From Vesta saturnalis (Eukaryota; Arthropoda; Insecta; Coleoptera; Lampyridae), in NCBI GenBank assembly GCA_036346205.1, contig JARFJB010000762.1, positions 1,453,501-1,517,500 on the forward strand: a stretch of 64,000 nucleotides of DNA, written 5' to 3'. The notes beneath the pieces were generated by a model. It ran no database searches. It was not told the origin of the DNA and saw only the letters and a list, made by a program, of their open reading frames with translations. How positions within the stretch are numbered: position 1 is the first letter of the stretch; each line of letters opens with the position of its first letter. Positions 34,969 through 44,499 of this stretch are shown here, in pieces. Position numbers and translations under genes: made by a program.

Positions 34969-35880
34969 CAGTGCGTTACATAAACGAACATAATTTTATT
35001 TAACAAAAGAACAATGCAAATTGGGGAAATATGCATAATTACAAAAATTAATGTTTTGTATGACTTTGGCATGAAACGGTATAAATTTCTAAGCAAATTG
35101 AGAGTTTAGTTCAAACTTTGCCAGGTATCCCGAATACCGTCTAATAACTCATCTCTGTTTTGGGGTTTAAAATTCTGTTGTACATTTGTTTAAGCATTAG
35201 CCCCCAAATACTTTCAATCGGATTTAAATCCGGGCTTTTGGAGGGCTAGTTTATAACGTTAATGTTATGTTCCTCAAACGAGTTTCGGATAGCTATTACC
35301 GTATGGACTGGACAGTTCTGAAATATGCTGAAATATGAAATTATCGTCCTCAAAAAATTGAGGCACTGATGGTAGCATAACGTTTTCTAAAATGCTTCTA
35401 TAAACCAAGGCTGTAAAGCATTCTTCCACAATACATAAAATTCCCAGCCCTTGCACACTGATCCAAGCCCAAACATTTATGGAAAATTTTACTGATCTGT
35501 AGGTACAGTCAAATTCTGGGTCTATACACTTTAATATGCCAAATACGAGAAGATCCCGATATATATTGTTAATAACACTGCTTCTGCTCAACATTAAGAA
35601 GCATTTTTTTTGCGGCCACGCGATTTCTAATACTGTAAGGTTTCATTCGACGACAAACTGTTGCAAGAGATCCAGTAATGTCTATTTCAGCTGTAGCAGT
35701 TCTTGCTGTTTCAAAAGGGTTTGCCGTAAGAAACTCCACCAGGTTAGCATCCTCTTGATCAGTCGATATTCTATTTCTTCCAGTTGGATGCTTCTCTCCT
35801 GCTTCCATTTCCTTTTTATTTTTAAAACAAATTTTTTTTTGTTTAAAATTGTCGCTATTGCTAAAATTGACATCCCGTGA
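34969..35880 (-). pseudogene. Tc1-type transposase (DD34E), decayed
   Basis: Minus strand from about 35870: KKKFVLKIKRKWKQE, then GRNRISTDQEDANLVEFLTA (second HTH half) and NRVAAKKMLLN. Then comes INVWAWISVQGLGILC and LVYRSILENVMLPSVPQFF. The second catalytic motif reads QNCPVHTV where Tc1 has QDNAPVHT, so Asp is lost. NVIN-stop-PSKSPDLNPIESIWGLM follows, with the third acidic Glu intact, and 34 residues separate the two positions (DD34E). The first Asp region was not found. TACAGTGCGTTACATAAACG at 34970-34990 looks like the left terminus; no right terminus was found. Confidence 0.75.
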
Positions 35881-36194
35881 AGTTTAAAACATGCATAATC
35901 GCTTGAAATTGATAATTAAGCGGATTAAAAATCAATTTTTGAACTGTTACTCATTAATCAAAAATTATTTCAATTTGACTTTATGTTGTTGGTGATTCTG
36001 TGGTAACAAATTAGTACAAAACTTTGGTTTAGGTCTCAAACGATTATATTGCAGTGGCTGTGCTATCTGAATTGTATTTAGATATAGTTACATAGCTGTA
36101 TCTTTTTCTAAATACTGTGAATAAAATGACAAACTTCTTTATTATGAAATTAAAAATTATTATTAATTTTATTAAATACATGAATAAAAAGTTT
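35881..36194. other. Non-coding; includes the 3' tail of the tRNA-like repeat
   Basis: On the minus strand the tail AAACTTTTTATTCATGTATT-AATAAAATTAATAATAATTTTTAATT (36190-36140) follows the tRNA-like sequence. The same tail is seen at 20798-20845 and, alone, at 41365-41395. Confidence 0.55.
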
Positions 36195-36267
36195 ACCTCG
36201 AGTAGGATTTGAACCTACGACCTGTACTTTGCTAGAGTACCGCGCTAACCAACTGCGCCATCAAGGT
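36195..36267 (-). tRNA. tRNA-like sequence, anticodon AGC; likely tRNA-derived repeat or pseudogene
   Basis: All four arms form: acceptor ACCTTGA with TCGAGGT (one G-T pair), D arm GCGC/GCGC with loop AGTTGGTTA, anticodon arm GTACT/AGTAC with loop CTAGCAA (anticodon AGC, nominally Ala), variable AGGTC, and T arm GTAGG-TTCAAAT-CCTAC. The total is 73 nt without CCA. A box (TGGCGCAGTTGG) and B box (GGTTCAAATCC) are good. Against a working tRNA-Ala: position 1 is A and there is no G3-U70 pair. The 3' half and a non-tRNA tail are repeated at 20761, pointing to a SINE-like family. Transcription by Pol III is plausible; charging with Ala is doubtful. Confidence 0.65.
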
Positions 36268-36292
36268 TCAAGCCCCAATCGATGTAAATTTT

Positions 36293-36422
36293 GTCTTTAT
36301 GTATGTAGAACTCGTAATAATTCTTTATTATGAGTTTTTCGACAAAAAGTTATTCTGATAAACGTTTGTGCATTGCCTAAAACTAAACATGCACCAAAAA
36401 ATATAGCAAATCACGCGTAGTA
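36293..36422. repeat. Left arm of a palindromic repeat split by the nested element
   Basis: GTTTTTCGACAAAAAGTTA, GTTTGTGCATTGCCTAAAACTAAAC, and ATGCACCAAAAAATATAGCA (given as separate key blocks) are the inverted partner of 40862-40985. The TA at the palindrome centre is where the 36425-40859 element sits. Confidence 0.75.
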
Positions 36423-36948
36423 TACGAGGCGCGTTGAAAAATTTGATTTGCAGTCAAGATAATACTCAATAGTATGTGTCATGTATATAGCATCGAAATA
36501 AAAGCAATATATCGGCACAAATTAATTAGATTTTTTATTTTTTTGAGGTTTTTGTAGCAAAAATAATTTTAAGTTGACTTTGGAAATAAACGAATCTTTG
36601 ACAATTGGCATATTTGCTAAATAGTTGATGCGTAGCTTTGGTTGTTACTGTGGATAATAAGTATATTTAAATAATATTTACAAAAGAGGAAAAAACTGAA
36701 GTTATTTAGTTATGTGGGACATTTTTAATGCCAGGCGTCCTAATAGAAAAGTAAGTGATGCTACAGTAACACATATTTTAAATAATTTGAAAGAAACCGG
36801 TAATATTTACAACCATTTCAAAAAACCTCATACAGCTGCTAAAGTATCTACAGAGGTAGAAGAGGAAGTGTGTTTAACGGTTGTGGAAAATGGTAACACA
36901 TCAGTTAAACAAATATCAACATCTCTTGGTGCACCCTTTAGTACTGTA

Positions 36949-37548
36949 GAGGGTGACCCATTTTCGATGGTTTTCTCGGTTATCTGAAGAGATAGAGCGT
37001 TGCGGTTTTCGCGTCACTGTGCAACCTTTTTGTAAAACAAATGATGGTTGCCTAGCTTTACTTGTTTCTTGATTTCCACGGAAACCAAGAAAGTTTCCAT
37101 ATTTATCTTGATTAAAAGAGATAAAATAAAAATTCAATATTTCTTTGGATAAATAAAATTTGCCACAAAATTATATATTTCTGAAAAACCTACGCAAAAA
37201 GGATTTTTCAATCAAAATATACATTCCATTAAAAAAAACATAAATGTGTGACTCAAAAATCACATTCATTAGGAAAAATCTAGCTACACCATTCAATTCT
37301 CTCTAAAACCATCTATAAGCAACAGTTTTTATTTTTTCAAAAAATTAATAAATAAGCGAGTTACAAGGTCCCAAATGTGCAATTTATCGTAAGCGCACTG
37401 TAACTCAGAAACAAATGAAGCTAGGCAAAATCTGTTTGCACCATCATTTATTTTACAAAAAAGTAGCACAGTGACGGGAAAACCGCAATCCTCTATCTCT
37501 TCAAATATCCGACATTTCCGGAAAAACCATTGACAATGGGACACCCTG
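36949..37548. mobile_element. 600-bp foldback MITE inserted in the outer transposase
   Basis: TA at 36947-36948 and 37549-37550. Arms start GAGGGTGACCCATT (left) and CAGGGTGTCCCATT (right, inward) and share GAAGAGATAGAG, TTGCGGTTTTC.CGTCACTGTGC, TTTTTGTAAAA.AAATGATGG and GCCTAGCTT. The core carries no coding sequence. Confidence 0.8.
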
Positions 37549-38049
37549 TACATAGAATCTTAAAAAAAAATAAGTTTAAAGCCTTTAAAGCAAAATTTAT
37601 AAAAGATTTCATTCCAAGATTCCGAGAATACGAAGAAAATTCACGGTTTCCAATAAATACAGGGTGTCCCAGGATATTGACACATTTGAAGTGCTTATAA
37701 CTTTTAAACCAATTGAGATAGAACGAGAAGTTTTCTCAGGTATGCTTTATTTATCAAAAAGTTTTATTCTGATTTACAATAAATTTTTTTCATTTATACA
37801 GAGGGTTGAAAAAAATGTTCAATTTTCAATTTAAATGTTTGATTCTTTTTTTAATGGAACACCCTGTGTGTTGTGGCATCTTTCGATAGAGGCATTCTTC
37901 CACTTTCTAAAAATTTTGCTATGCTTATAAAAAACTAACACAATTTTTATGGAAACATGTTCGATACAAATAAAATTCAACAAAACAAAAACATTTTTAA
38001 TTACCATAGAAAATACATACCAACGTTATTATCTTTTCAAACTAAATTG

Positions 38050-38770
38050 CTGGATGTGTCCCCCATTATTATCAATGCATTTTTTACATCTAAACTGCAT
38101 ATTTTTGAAAGCATTTTCCAACATTTCCTGAGTTATCCTTTCAAAAACATTGATTATGTTATTTTTGAGTTGGTCGATAGTGTGTGGAACGGGTGAGTAA
38201 CAACGATCCTTAACATAACCTCATATAAAAATCAGGCACAGTTAGTTCAGGAGAATGTACCGCCATTCTATCTACAGATTCTCTGGCTATCTGAGAAAAA
38301 TGGGATGGGCACCATCTTCCTGAAAGTATACTTCTTGTATTATCCCATCTTGTTCCAATTGTGGGTAAAAAGTTTTCGAGCATATCCGTATAAATAATTC
38401 AGTAAGAGTTTTTCGGAAAAAAGAATGGTCCATACAATTTTTCTTTTGAAACAGCACACTATACATTCACTTGTGGTGTATCCCGCTCAAACTCATTGAA
38501 TCGCCTAAGATTTTCGCTTCCAAATTTTACAATTATGCTTATTAATTTTTCCATCTATGGAAAGCGGCTTCATCTGACATTCTACCAGTAATATCAGGTT
38601 GGTGGTTAAACAAGTCCAATAAGGTATCACACAATAATAATCTTTTTCAATGTCTCGTTGAAGCTTTTGGAAGGATTGGATTTTGGAAGGAGTAAGGTTT
38701 AGAATTTTTAAACATCTCTGAACTTCACTTTTAGACAAATTTACGTTAGCAGATATTTTTTGATAGAAAT
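38050..38770 (-). pseudogene. Transposase of the 37.7-39.9 kb element
   Basis: Minus strand: SKSEVQRCLKILNLTPSKIQ then SFQKLQRDIEKDY (second HTH and linker). A degraded first catalytic region follows (MSDEAAFH in one frame). Then FFRKTLTELFIRICSKTFYP, FQEDGAHPIF (second catalytic Asp intact), a deleted RWIGRRG segment, and GYVKDRCYSPVPHTIDQLKN-like sequence. It ends FERITQEMLENAF, QFRCKKCIDNNGGHIQQ. Several stops. Confidence 0.65.
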
Positions 38771-39124
38771 CATGTAATTATTTTGTATTAACACATTACT
38801 TATTTGCAACAGGCGATTCAAATAATTTGGATGTTGTTGGATTATACATCTGCATTTTCTTTAATTGAGGGAGTTCTTAAACTTCCTGATCCAATTTATG
38901 ATGGTATTTCTGCATGGAGGCGCTTTTTCAAACTTCAAACGAAACATTCTTCTGGTTATTGTTATATAATTAGTTGTATTGTACAGAAGTACAGCTTCTG
39001 CTTTTTCTTGATCTGTGTATATCATTTAAATTAAAAGTACGCGATAAATACAACGAGACAATAATGTCAATAAATGATTTGACATAACGTAGCAAATAAA
39101 ATAGTAATTCAATTGTCATTTTGA

Positions 39125-39480
39125 CTTGCGTACTTGATCGGTGTTACTCGCCCGTTCCACACATTATGGACCAACTCAAAAATAACATAAACAGTATTTT
39201 TGAAAGCATTACTCAGGAAATGTTGGAAAACGCTTTAAAAAATCTGGAGTTTAGATTTCAAAAATGCGACCGGCAGTACGGCAGAGTGGGAAACCATCTA
39301 GTACTGAGATATTGAAAGTGAAGCAGCGGCTTGCTTGGTCGCAACTGGGATGGGTGTCCCACTATGCGGCTCGGTGTGTCTGGTCCCGTCAACACTGTAA
39401 AAGGTATAAGAGGGTAAAGGAGAAAGAAAGAAAGAAGATTTCAAAAATGCATTGATAATAATGGGGGACACATCCAGCAA
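39125..39480 (+). pseudogene. Inverted second copy of the transposase C-terminus, interrupted by a SINE
   Basis: Plus strand: CYSPVPHIMDQLKNNINSIF, ESITQEMLENALKNLEFRFQ, KC, then a SINE insertion after codon KC at 39267. The frame resumes after the second copy of the target duplication as KCIDNNGGHIQQC. It matches the minus-strand C-terminus at 38050-38190 residue by residue with few changes. No upstream transposase sequence is attached, so it is a by-product of TIR extension and not a gene. Confidence 0.75.
39268..39435 (+). mobile_element. 5S-rRNA-derived SINE (168 bp) with 15-bp target duplication
   Basis: The insertion is bounded by identical AGATTTCAAAAATGC at 39253-39267 and 39436-39450. 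It ends in (GAAA)n-like AAGGAGAAAGAAAGAAAG. Its body aligns to 5S rRNA around the internal Pol III promoter: TTGAAAGTGAAGCAGCGG matches the 5S A-box region (CCGAAATTAAGCAGCG in insects), and ACTGGGATGGGTGTCC matches the C-box region (ACTTAGATGGGGGACC). The spacing between these boxes is preserved. 5S-derived SINEs (SINE3 class) are known in vertebrates and some arthropods. Similarity of the first 40 bases to the 5S 5' end is weaker. Confidence 0.7.
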
Positions 39481-40861
39481 TGTAGTTTGAAAAGCGATTG
39501 AAAAGATTATTTATTATGTATTTTCTATGGTAATTAAAAATGTTTTCTATTTTGTTGAATTTTTTTTGTATCGAACATGTTGCCATAAAAATTTAAATAA
39601 TTGTGTTAGTTTGTTTATAAGCATAGCAAACTATATATTTTTAGAAAGTGGAAGAATGCCTCTATCGAAAGATGCCACAACACACAGGATGTTCCATTAA
39701 AAAAAGAATAAAAAATTTAAATTGAAAACTGACTATTTTTTTTCAACCCTCTGTATAAATGAAAAAACTGATTGTGAGTCAGAATAAAACTTTTTGCTAA
39801 ATAAAGCATAGCTGAGAAAACTTCTCGTTTCTATCTCAATTGGTTTAAAAGTTATAAGAGATTCAAATGTGTCACAATATCCTGGGACACCCTGTATTTC
39901 ACGGACTGATGAAGCAACATTCTCCGCTAATGGAACAGTATCCATTTAAGGTAAATGTCTTACGTAGATTGTTGAACAATACTGCCTGTTCTTCTTTGAT
40001 AAAAACCTTACTGCCAATGGATATTTGGAATTTTTAGGTTACCGATTTTGAATCAGATGCCGCGTCGACAAAGAAAGAGATTTGGTATCACTTAGATGGC
40101 GCGGCTGTTCATTGTAGTGCAGCAATACGACAATGGACTTCCAATGGACTTCTTCTTTTGGGGTTTTAAAAAATGAAGTTTATAAACATCGTCCGTTTAG
40201 GGGTGGAGAACATTTAAAAACTGTTACTACTAATTATGGGAGGGCTATAAAACCTGAGCACATTACAAATGCAGTCAACGACGTTATAAGAAGAACCATA
40301 CTAATTACTATGCATGTTGCGGGATGGTCATCATACTGAGATGTAAAATAGGTATACTTCTTTGGGAACTAAATCAAGAATTCGAGAATTCGTTTCCTTC
40401 CTAAGCCAACTTAAAATTATTTTTGGCACAAAACCCCAAAATAAATATTGATTTTATTTCGATGTTTTATCACTGCATATTATTGAATATCTTCTTGTTA
40501 GGATACTATTTTGTGGAATTTTAGGTGTTAACGAAAAATAAAAAGAACTTTCTACCAAAAGTTTAAAAAGTTTAAAAAAATCCCTGGTTAACGTAAAAGC
40601 TCAGAAATTTGTAATATTATACGGTATTTCAATACACCGTTGTATACAGGCTGTCCTTTATTTATCGTTTTAAGTAAAATTTTTTTTTTCCGGACTCCAT
40701 TTTGTAAAAATGGGTAAAAAATATAACTTCACGTAGATAGCTATGACTTGTATTTTTTTAACACTGAACAACTTTTCAATAAAATGTTTTGATATTTTCC
40801 AAAATAAGGGTACTTTTACTTTACTCTTGTCTGCAAATCAATTTTTTCAACGCGCCTCGTA

Positions 40862-40985
40862 TAGTACCCGTGTTTTGCTATATTTTTTGGTGCATGTTTG
40901 GTTTTAGGTGATGCACAAACTTTTATCAAGGGTAACTTTTTGTCTAAAAACCCATAATAAAGAAAGACACTGTGCAAGTCCTAAA
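40862..40985. repeat. Right arm of the split palindromic repeat
   Basis: Inverted partner of 36293-36422 (TTTGCTATATTTTTTGGTGCA, GTTTGGTTTTAGGTGATGCACA, TAACTTTTTGTC as key blocks). Confidence 0.75.
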
Positions 40986-41999
40986 CGTATCTGTGTCTAT
41001 ATCTAAATACCGAGAAAAATGTATCTGTCACAACTGTGGTTGTGAGCACTTTAATTCCAGTATTGCTTAGAATAAAGTCAGAAAGTATTGCCACTGCGAC
41101 GTCAGAAATCTGTGTTAATCAAGGTAACGATTGACGTTATCGAGGTGCGGTTTTTTTATAGATTAGAGTGATTTGACAAAGCATATATTTCTTGGAATTA
41201 GAGTGTTTCATTCAAAGTTTTAAACTAGAGCAATTATTATTTATTAATACTATACTGAAGTTAGAAGTTTTTTAAGTTTTTTTTGAGACGTCGATACTAT
41301 ATTTGTGAACTATATAAATGATTATTATAAGTTTTTGTTATGAACGAATAAGTTCAAAGGTAAATTAATAAAATTAATAATAATTTTTAATTATATAAAT
41401 GATGTCTAATAGAGCCAAAGAATTTCTTTATGATATTCAGAAGGGTGAAAGTTTAGAGACACTTTTATTTGGGGTTACTTATCGTATTTGCAGTAGTCTT
41501 CAGAGGGGATTGCTTGCTTGGCCATAAGGTAGGAATTACTAAATATTTTCTCACGGGCGTCCGTAAAAATTTAATCAAAATTTTGTAAATGACATGACAA
41601 ATAATGAAAATTGAAAATATAAGTCGTTCCTCTTTAAACTTGGGAAGAGAACCACCATGTTAGTATAAATGAATGGAATCAAATGGGACACCCTCCTTAG
41701 ACGTTCACCGTATGCATTTGCCAGATGTTTTTTAACACACCTGCTATATTTTTATTCCTTATGGTTATGAAAATTAAAGCGTCGACTTGTTCAAAAAAAT
41801 TAAATAAGCCACATTGATTAAAATTGTTAATAAAAATCGGCGCGAAAGTGTTTTTAGACGTCCTCTTATCCTATGATTAATCTAATAAGACGTATAGATA
41901 AACATAATGAAATAAATTCGTTCATTTTCATGTTGTTTAACGAATTGCGGCGATTTAGATTCGGTATTCTGGCAAGGTTGACTTCAACGTTGATACTCG
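40986..41999. other. Non-coding stretch
   Basis: Includes GAACGAATAAGTTCAAA at 41343, the inverse of sequence near 20856, and the AATAAAATTAATAATAATTT tail of the tRNA-like repeat at 41368. Nothing else was supported. Confidence 0.4.
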
Positions 42000-42416
42000 T
42001 TTATATCCGGTCGGTCAGTTCAGTTGTTGAGAATTAATAAGCGTGAGATTGCGCCCGTACGTTATTAAGATTATGTTACAAACAGTTTTTTATCAAGATT
42101 AATCACTACGTGTGATATAAAGTGATAGAGATACTTGCGCGCCCCTCGCATCTCTAAAATAACAAAAAAGATGTTTCCCGGTATAACGTGACGTACTAAT
42201 CCGTATGCGTCATCGCCTGACACACTTTAGTGTTATTTGGCAGCGAGCGCCTGGAGTGCGCGAGATTGTTTTTGTGAAATCCGAGTCTTAATTATTATTT
42301 TTTATGCATTGAACGGCTTTTCGACAACTTTCGTTTAGTTAAGTGTGATATAATGATAAAAGTGTGCGTTAGGATTAAATCGGATTACTCCTGCATAAAG
42401 TACTGCTAATTAAGGT
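42000..42416 (+). promoter_or_regulatory. Possible host promoter and untranslated first exon
   Basis: CGGTCGGTCAGTTCAGTTG at 42009-42027 contains TCAGTT, the arthropod initiator consensus, twice. The following about 390 bp is less AT-rich than its surroundings, has no transposon similarity, and ends in CTAATTAAG|GTAATC, a fair splice donor at about 42414. No coding start follows in the window. This is pattern-based inference only. Confidence 0.25.
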
Positions 42417-43976
42417 AATCACGTATACTTTATGCGTTAAAACTTTATAAAAGTGAGACGTACTTAACGCTCACTAAAGTGGGAAAATAAGTATGGATCT
42501 AATTATAATTAATTATATTCGTTACGTTTGACAGCGGTTCCGAAGTTAAATTTAGAAAGTTGCTATTTCATAATTTCTCTACCCGATAATTTTTTTTCTT
42601 ACACGTATTTAAATTTCTTAAAATCTATGTGCCATTGACCTACGTTGTTTGTACCAGTTGCATAAATGCATATCAAGCCTTAAAAACAGTGCGCATCCAA
42701 ATTAAACTCCATTCTTCACAAAAAATTCCATTATATACGTAGTTATTTATTTTTAAATCGTAACCGGGAATTTTGTAATTTCGATAAATCCCGAAACATT
42801 TCATTAGTAATCATGAGCAATTAAGTATCTATTAGTAATTTATTTGCAAAAATTTCATGCATTACCGATTTAAACATGTGTTTATTGTATGAAAGGATTA
42901 CCTCTTGTTATCCTTGAAAATATGTAAACATAACAGCACGTCTCTGCTGCATACGCCATCTTGTAAATACGTCACAATTTGTTTTACGCCATGCTCTTGC
43001 TTTTACTTGTAAACAAAAACACGTGGTCGTGATTGCCATTTACGGTAAACCCCGAAATGCGTTTTTAATTATATCATTTATAATTAGAGATGGATTTGTT
43101 TAAATATTTGATTCACTTTTACTTTGTAATACATTACGAAAAGGGTTTTGCATTATAAACTTGAGTAATGGTCCTTGCGTTATAATGGTGTCCTCCATGG
43201 AATGGAATATTTTGCTTTTTAATTGAATACTACCATACGGGTCTCACTTACACATGGAAAAATTCTTGAAATGTTTATAACTACTTGAAAACCACTCAAG
43301 CGTTATTAAAAATGTATATTTTCATGTCTTAACAAGAATTTGTAAACACAAGTGAATGACTTAGATTGGTGGCTCTATAGACCAGTTATAATTTCTAACT
43401 TTCAAAGGATGTGACGTTTCGTAATAATCGTAGCTAAAACTATTTTACCCTGTTAATTATTTAAAAGTATTTATTTAGTGAGCTGTATTTAAAGCAACTA
43501 CAGGGGTAGGGTTATGAGCATTAAACAAATCCATATCAACGCCTGTAGCCAAATTTATAGCTTAAGAAGTGTAGGTTAGAGTATTAAGTTTTCTTCCATT
43601 TAACATATGTTCCCATTTTAAATATTTAGCATGAATCATAAGTTCAACAATGTTGAATTGGGAAGAAGAAGTTAAGAAGAATCCTTAAACAATCTTTCAT
43701 TGAAAATGCCAACATTTTATTCCTCAAGAACAAACTGAGCTCCACTGAGTCACGTTTGTGAGGAGTACGTTCGATTCCTGTTACCATATGGGAAACGCAC
43801 TTATTCCGTTCCTTCTGATACTATCGACCACATTCATCTTCATTGTCATGAATGTGGCAAAAGGAGTTAGAGAAGGCCTTGCTGATTGCAACACTTTTCG
43901 TCTGGAACGGAATGGATTCCTAATTTAACCTTTTTTTAATGTAAATTTCATTTGTATTAAGAGTTGAAGTAGAAGT
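42417..43976. other. AT-rich non-coding stretch
   Basis: No gene or defined repeat was seen. If the exon above is real, this would be first-intron sequence. Confidence 0.35.
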
Positions 43977-44445
43977 TACCACAGCTATGCTGGTTCTGGA
44001 CCACAAAGGGAATTTACATGTGTAAGAGAGAGAAAGAGAGAGAAATAAATAGGGAATTACCATCAGTGAGAGAGAGAGAGAGAAAGCATGGATCAAAAAC
44101 AAGGCCACGTCCTTTTAGCCCAGAAATTTAAAACCCAAGCACATACAGTTTTGCTAAAAATAGGTCAAAAACAACTCAAAACACAGGTCAAAAAAGGTAC
44201 TTGCTTCCCAAAAATAGGGACTTCTTTCCCAAACAAGTCAAAATTGGATTCTTGTTTTGGGCCTGTCTTTGACAACACTGTATGACCTTGAGTTTTAGAT
44301 TTCCTGTATAAAATGGCTTGGGTTTGACCTTGATACATTCTCTCCTCTCCCTCTTTCATTTATTCTAATTCCCTATCTATTTGTCTCTCTTACACATGTA
44401 AATGTCTTATGTGGTCCAGAACCGGCGTAGCTATACTACTGTGGA
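43977..44445. mobile_element. Foldback element with GA-rich inner arms
   Basis: Arms of about 220 bp are inverted around 44205. Outer parts read CCACAGCTATGCTGGTTCTGG and, from the other side, AGTATAGCTACGCCGGTTCTGG, then ACCACA. Inner blocks are TTACATGTGTAAGAGAGA, AATAGGGAATTA, AGAATCCAATTTTGACTTG-type, and CTTCTTTCCCAAA. A (GA)n tract lies in the left arm (44025-44090). No coding capacity beyond chance frames. Confidence 0.7.
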
Positions 44446-44499
44446 AGTACAGTAAACCGCTATCTTTTAGACCTTTTCGATTACGTTGTATTAGTACTT

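Larger units (their letters stand above)
37660..39894 (-). mobile_element. Long-TIR IS630/Tc1/mariner element with duplicated transposase 3' ends
   Basis: TA flanks at 37658-37659 and 39895-39896. Both ends begin CAGGGTGTCCCAGGATATTG. The inverted repeats run about 430 bp through non-coding sequence (TTATAACTTTTAAACCAATTG, CACTTTCTAAAAAT, AACATGTTCGATACAAA). They then continue into coding sequence for the transposase C-terminus (GGATGTGTCCCCCATTATTA near 38050 and its inverse near 39461), for a total of roughly 550-600 bp. The right arm is interrupted by a SINE at 39268-39435. Confidence 0.85.
36690..40340 (+). pseudogene. Transposase of the outer element, split by two insertions
   Basis: N-terminal part 36712-36947: FNARRPNRKVSDATVTHIL, LKETGNIYNHFKKPHTAAKV, NTSVKQISTSLGAPFSTV. 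After the MITE (37551-37657): RILKKNKFKAFKAKFIKDFI-like sequence. After the second insertion (39897-40330): GLMKQHSPLMEQYPF, FFFDKNLTANGYLEFLGY, EIWYHLDGAAVHCSAAIRQW (second catalytic Asp in HLDGAAVH). An internal deletion removes the usual RWIGRRGP-SPDL segment, then MDFQWTSSFGV / FFWGF-KNEVYKHRPF, HLKTVTTNYGRAIKPEHITN and AVNDVIRRT. Family recognition is from these motifs and their order. The first Asp region (DEATF) is missing. Dead. Confidence 0.7.
36425..40859 (+). mobile_element. IS630/Tc1/mariner-type element carrying nested insertions
   Basis: TA flanks at 36423-36424 and 40860-40861. TIRs of about 45 bp start CGAGGCGCGTTGAAAAA on each side and continue TTGATTTGCAG. Removing the inserted MITE (36949-37548) and the 2.2-kb element (37660-39894), each with one TA, leaves an element of about 1.6 kb that encodes one transposase on the plus strand. 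Confidence 0.8.

Noticed and set aside
35536..35880. 114-codon plus-strand frame
   Set aside because: It is the antisense shadow of the Tc1-type transposase N-terminus on the minus strand.
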